The notes under the pieces are model-generated. The model saw only the letters and a list, made by a program, of their open reading frames with translations, was not told where the DNA came from and searched no databases. From Clostridium sp. OM02-18AC (lineage in GTDB: Bacteria > Bacillota > Clostridia > Lachnospirales > Lachnospiraceae), in contig NZ_QULW01000029.1 of the NCBI RefSeq assembly GCF_003481825.1, positions 1 through 21,995 on the forward strand: DNA of 21,995 bases. Direction: 5' to 3'. Within the stretch, counting starts at the first letter, position 1. Every line of letters begins with the position of its first letter. A program made the translations under genes and the position numbers. This document shows, piece after piece, positions 21,932 through 21,995 of this stretch.

Positions 21932-21995
21932 CAAGTGGGAATCCTCGGTTATTCAATTGCCGAGATGAAAGCGTCTGAAACGCAAGCAAAATCGA

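Overview
The window looks like a chromosomal segment from a gut-type anaerobic Firmicute, most likely Lachnospiraceae (inference). The reasons are strong AGGAGG-type ribosome sites, close gene packing, a purine/ureide catabolism cluster with selenium-cofactor genes, a Firmicute-type galactokinase, a YitT-family membrane protein, and secreted metallophosphatases of a clostridial type. I see no tRNA, rRNA, CRISPR array, transposase or phage gene.

Region 1 (1-7253, all + strand) is the most coherent block. It runs: tail of an unidentified gene, carbamate kinase (arcC), a dihydropyrimidinase/hydantoinase-type amidohydrolase (hydA), a YgeY-like M20 hydrolase, selenophosphate synthetase (selD), YedF, a class-V cysteine desulfurase, and a DUF3343 putative Se/S carrier. 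The first part matches the ureide-opening, carbamoyl-phosphate and ATP-yielding end of anaerobic purine (urate/xanthine) breakdown. The second part matches supply of labile selenium to selenium-dependent molybdenum hydroxylases. A hairpin terminator at 7287-7319 closes the block.

Region 2 (7366-13309) holds a CapA-family lipoprotein-like metallophosphatase, a convergent TIGR01212/YhcC radical SAM protein whose 3' end overlaps it by 70 bp, a repeat-rich divergent promoter region, an orphan galactokinase, an intergenic stretch packed with palindromes, and a membrane-anchored metallophosphoesterase.

Region 3 (13464-17071) holds a YitT/DUF2179 membrane protein, an orphan TauC/SsuC-type ABC permease, a secreted lipoprotein nuclease with a C-terminal four-cysteine tail, and a nicotinamidase/isochorismatase-type hydrolase, then a short possible gene remnant and a strong terminator at 17116-17166.

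Region 4 (17318-20669) is a two-gene unit, an esterase-like alpha/beta hydrolase plus a YfcC-family 12-TM-type carrier, with a LysR regulator arriving tail-to-tail. Uptake or export linked to hydrolysis of a small acid, ester or amide is an inference.

Region 5 (20824-21995) is a broken sensor histidine kinase. Two homologous PAS-like sensing modules and the start of the HisKA H-box (SHDIRTPMNAIL) lie in three successive reading frames.

The least ordinary material is non-coding: a 35-nt hairpin repeat in three copies (174, 1287 and 11498), a 46-nt palindrome with a 19-nt inverted match 3.1 kb away, and a shared promoter/leader cassette in front of the nuclease and the broken kinase. I do not see a clearly new defence or mobile system. 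The selenium-delivery module and the repeat families are the best leads.
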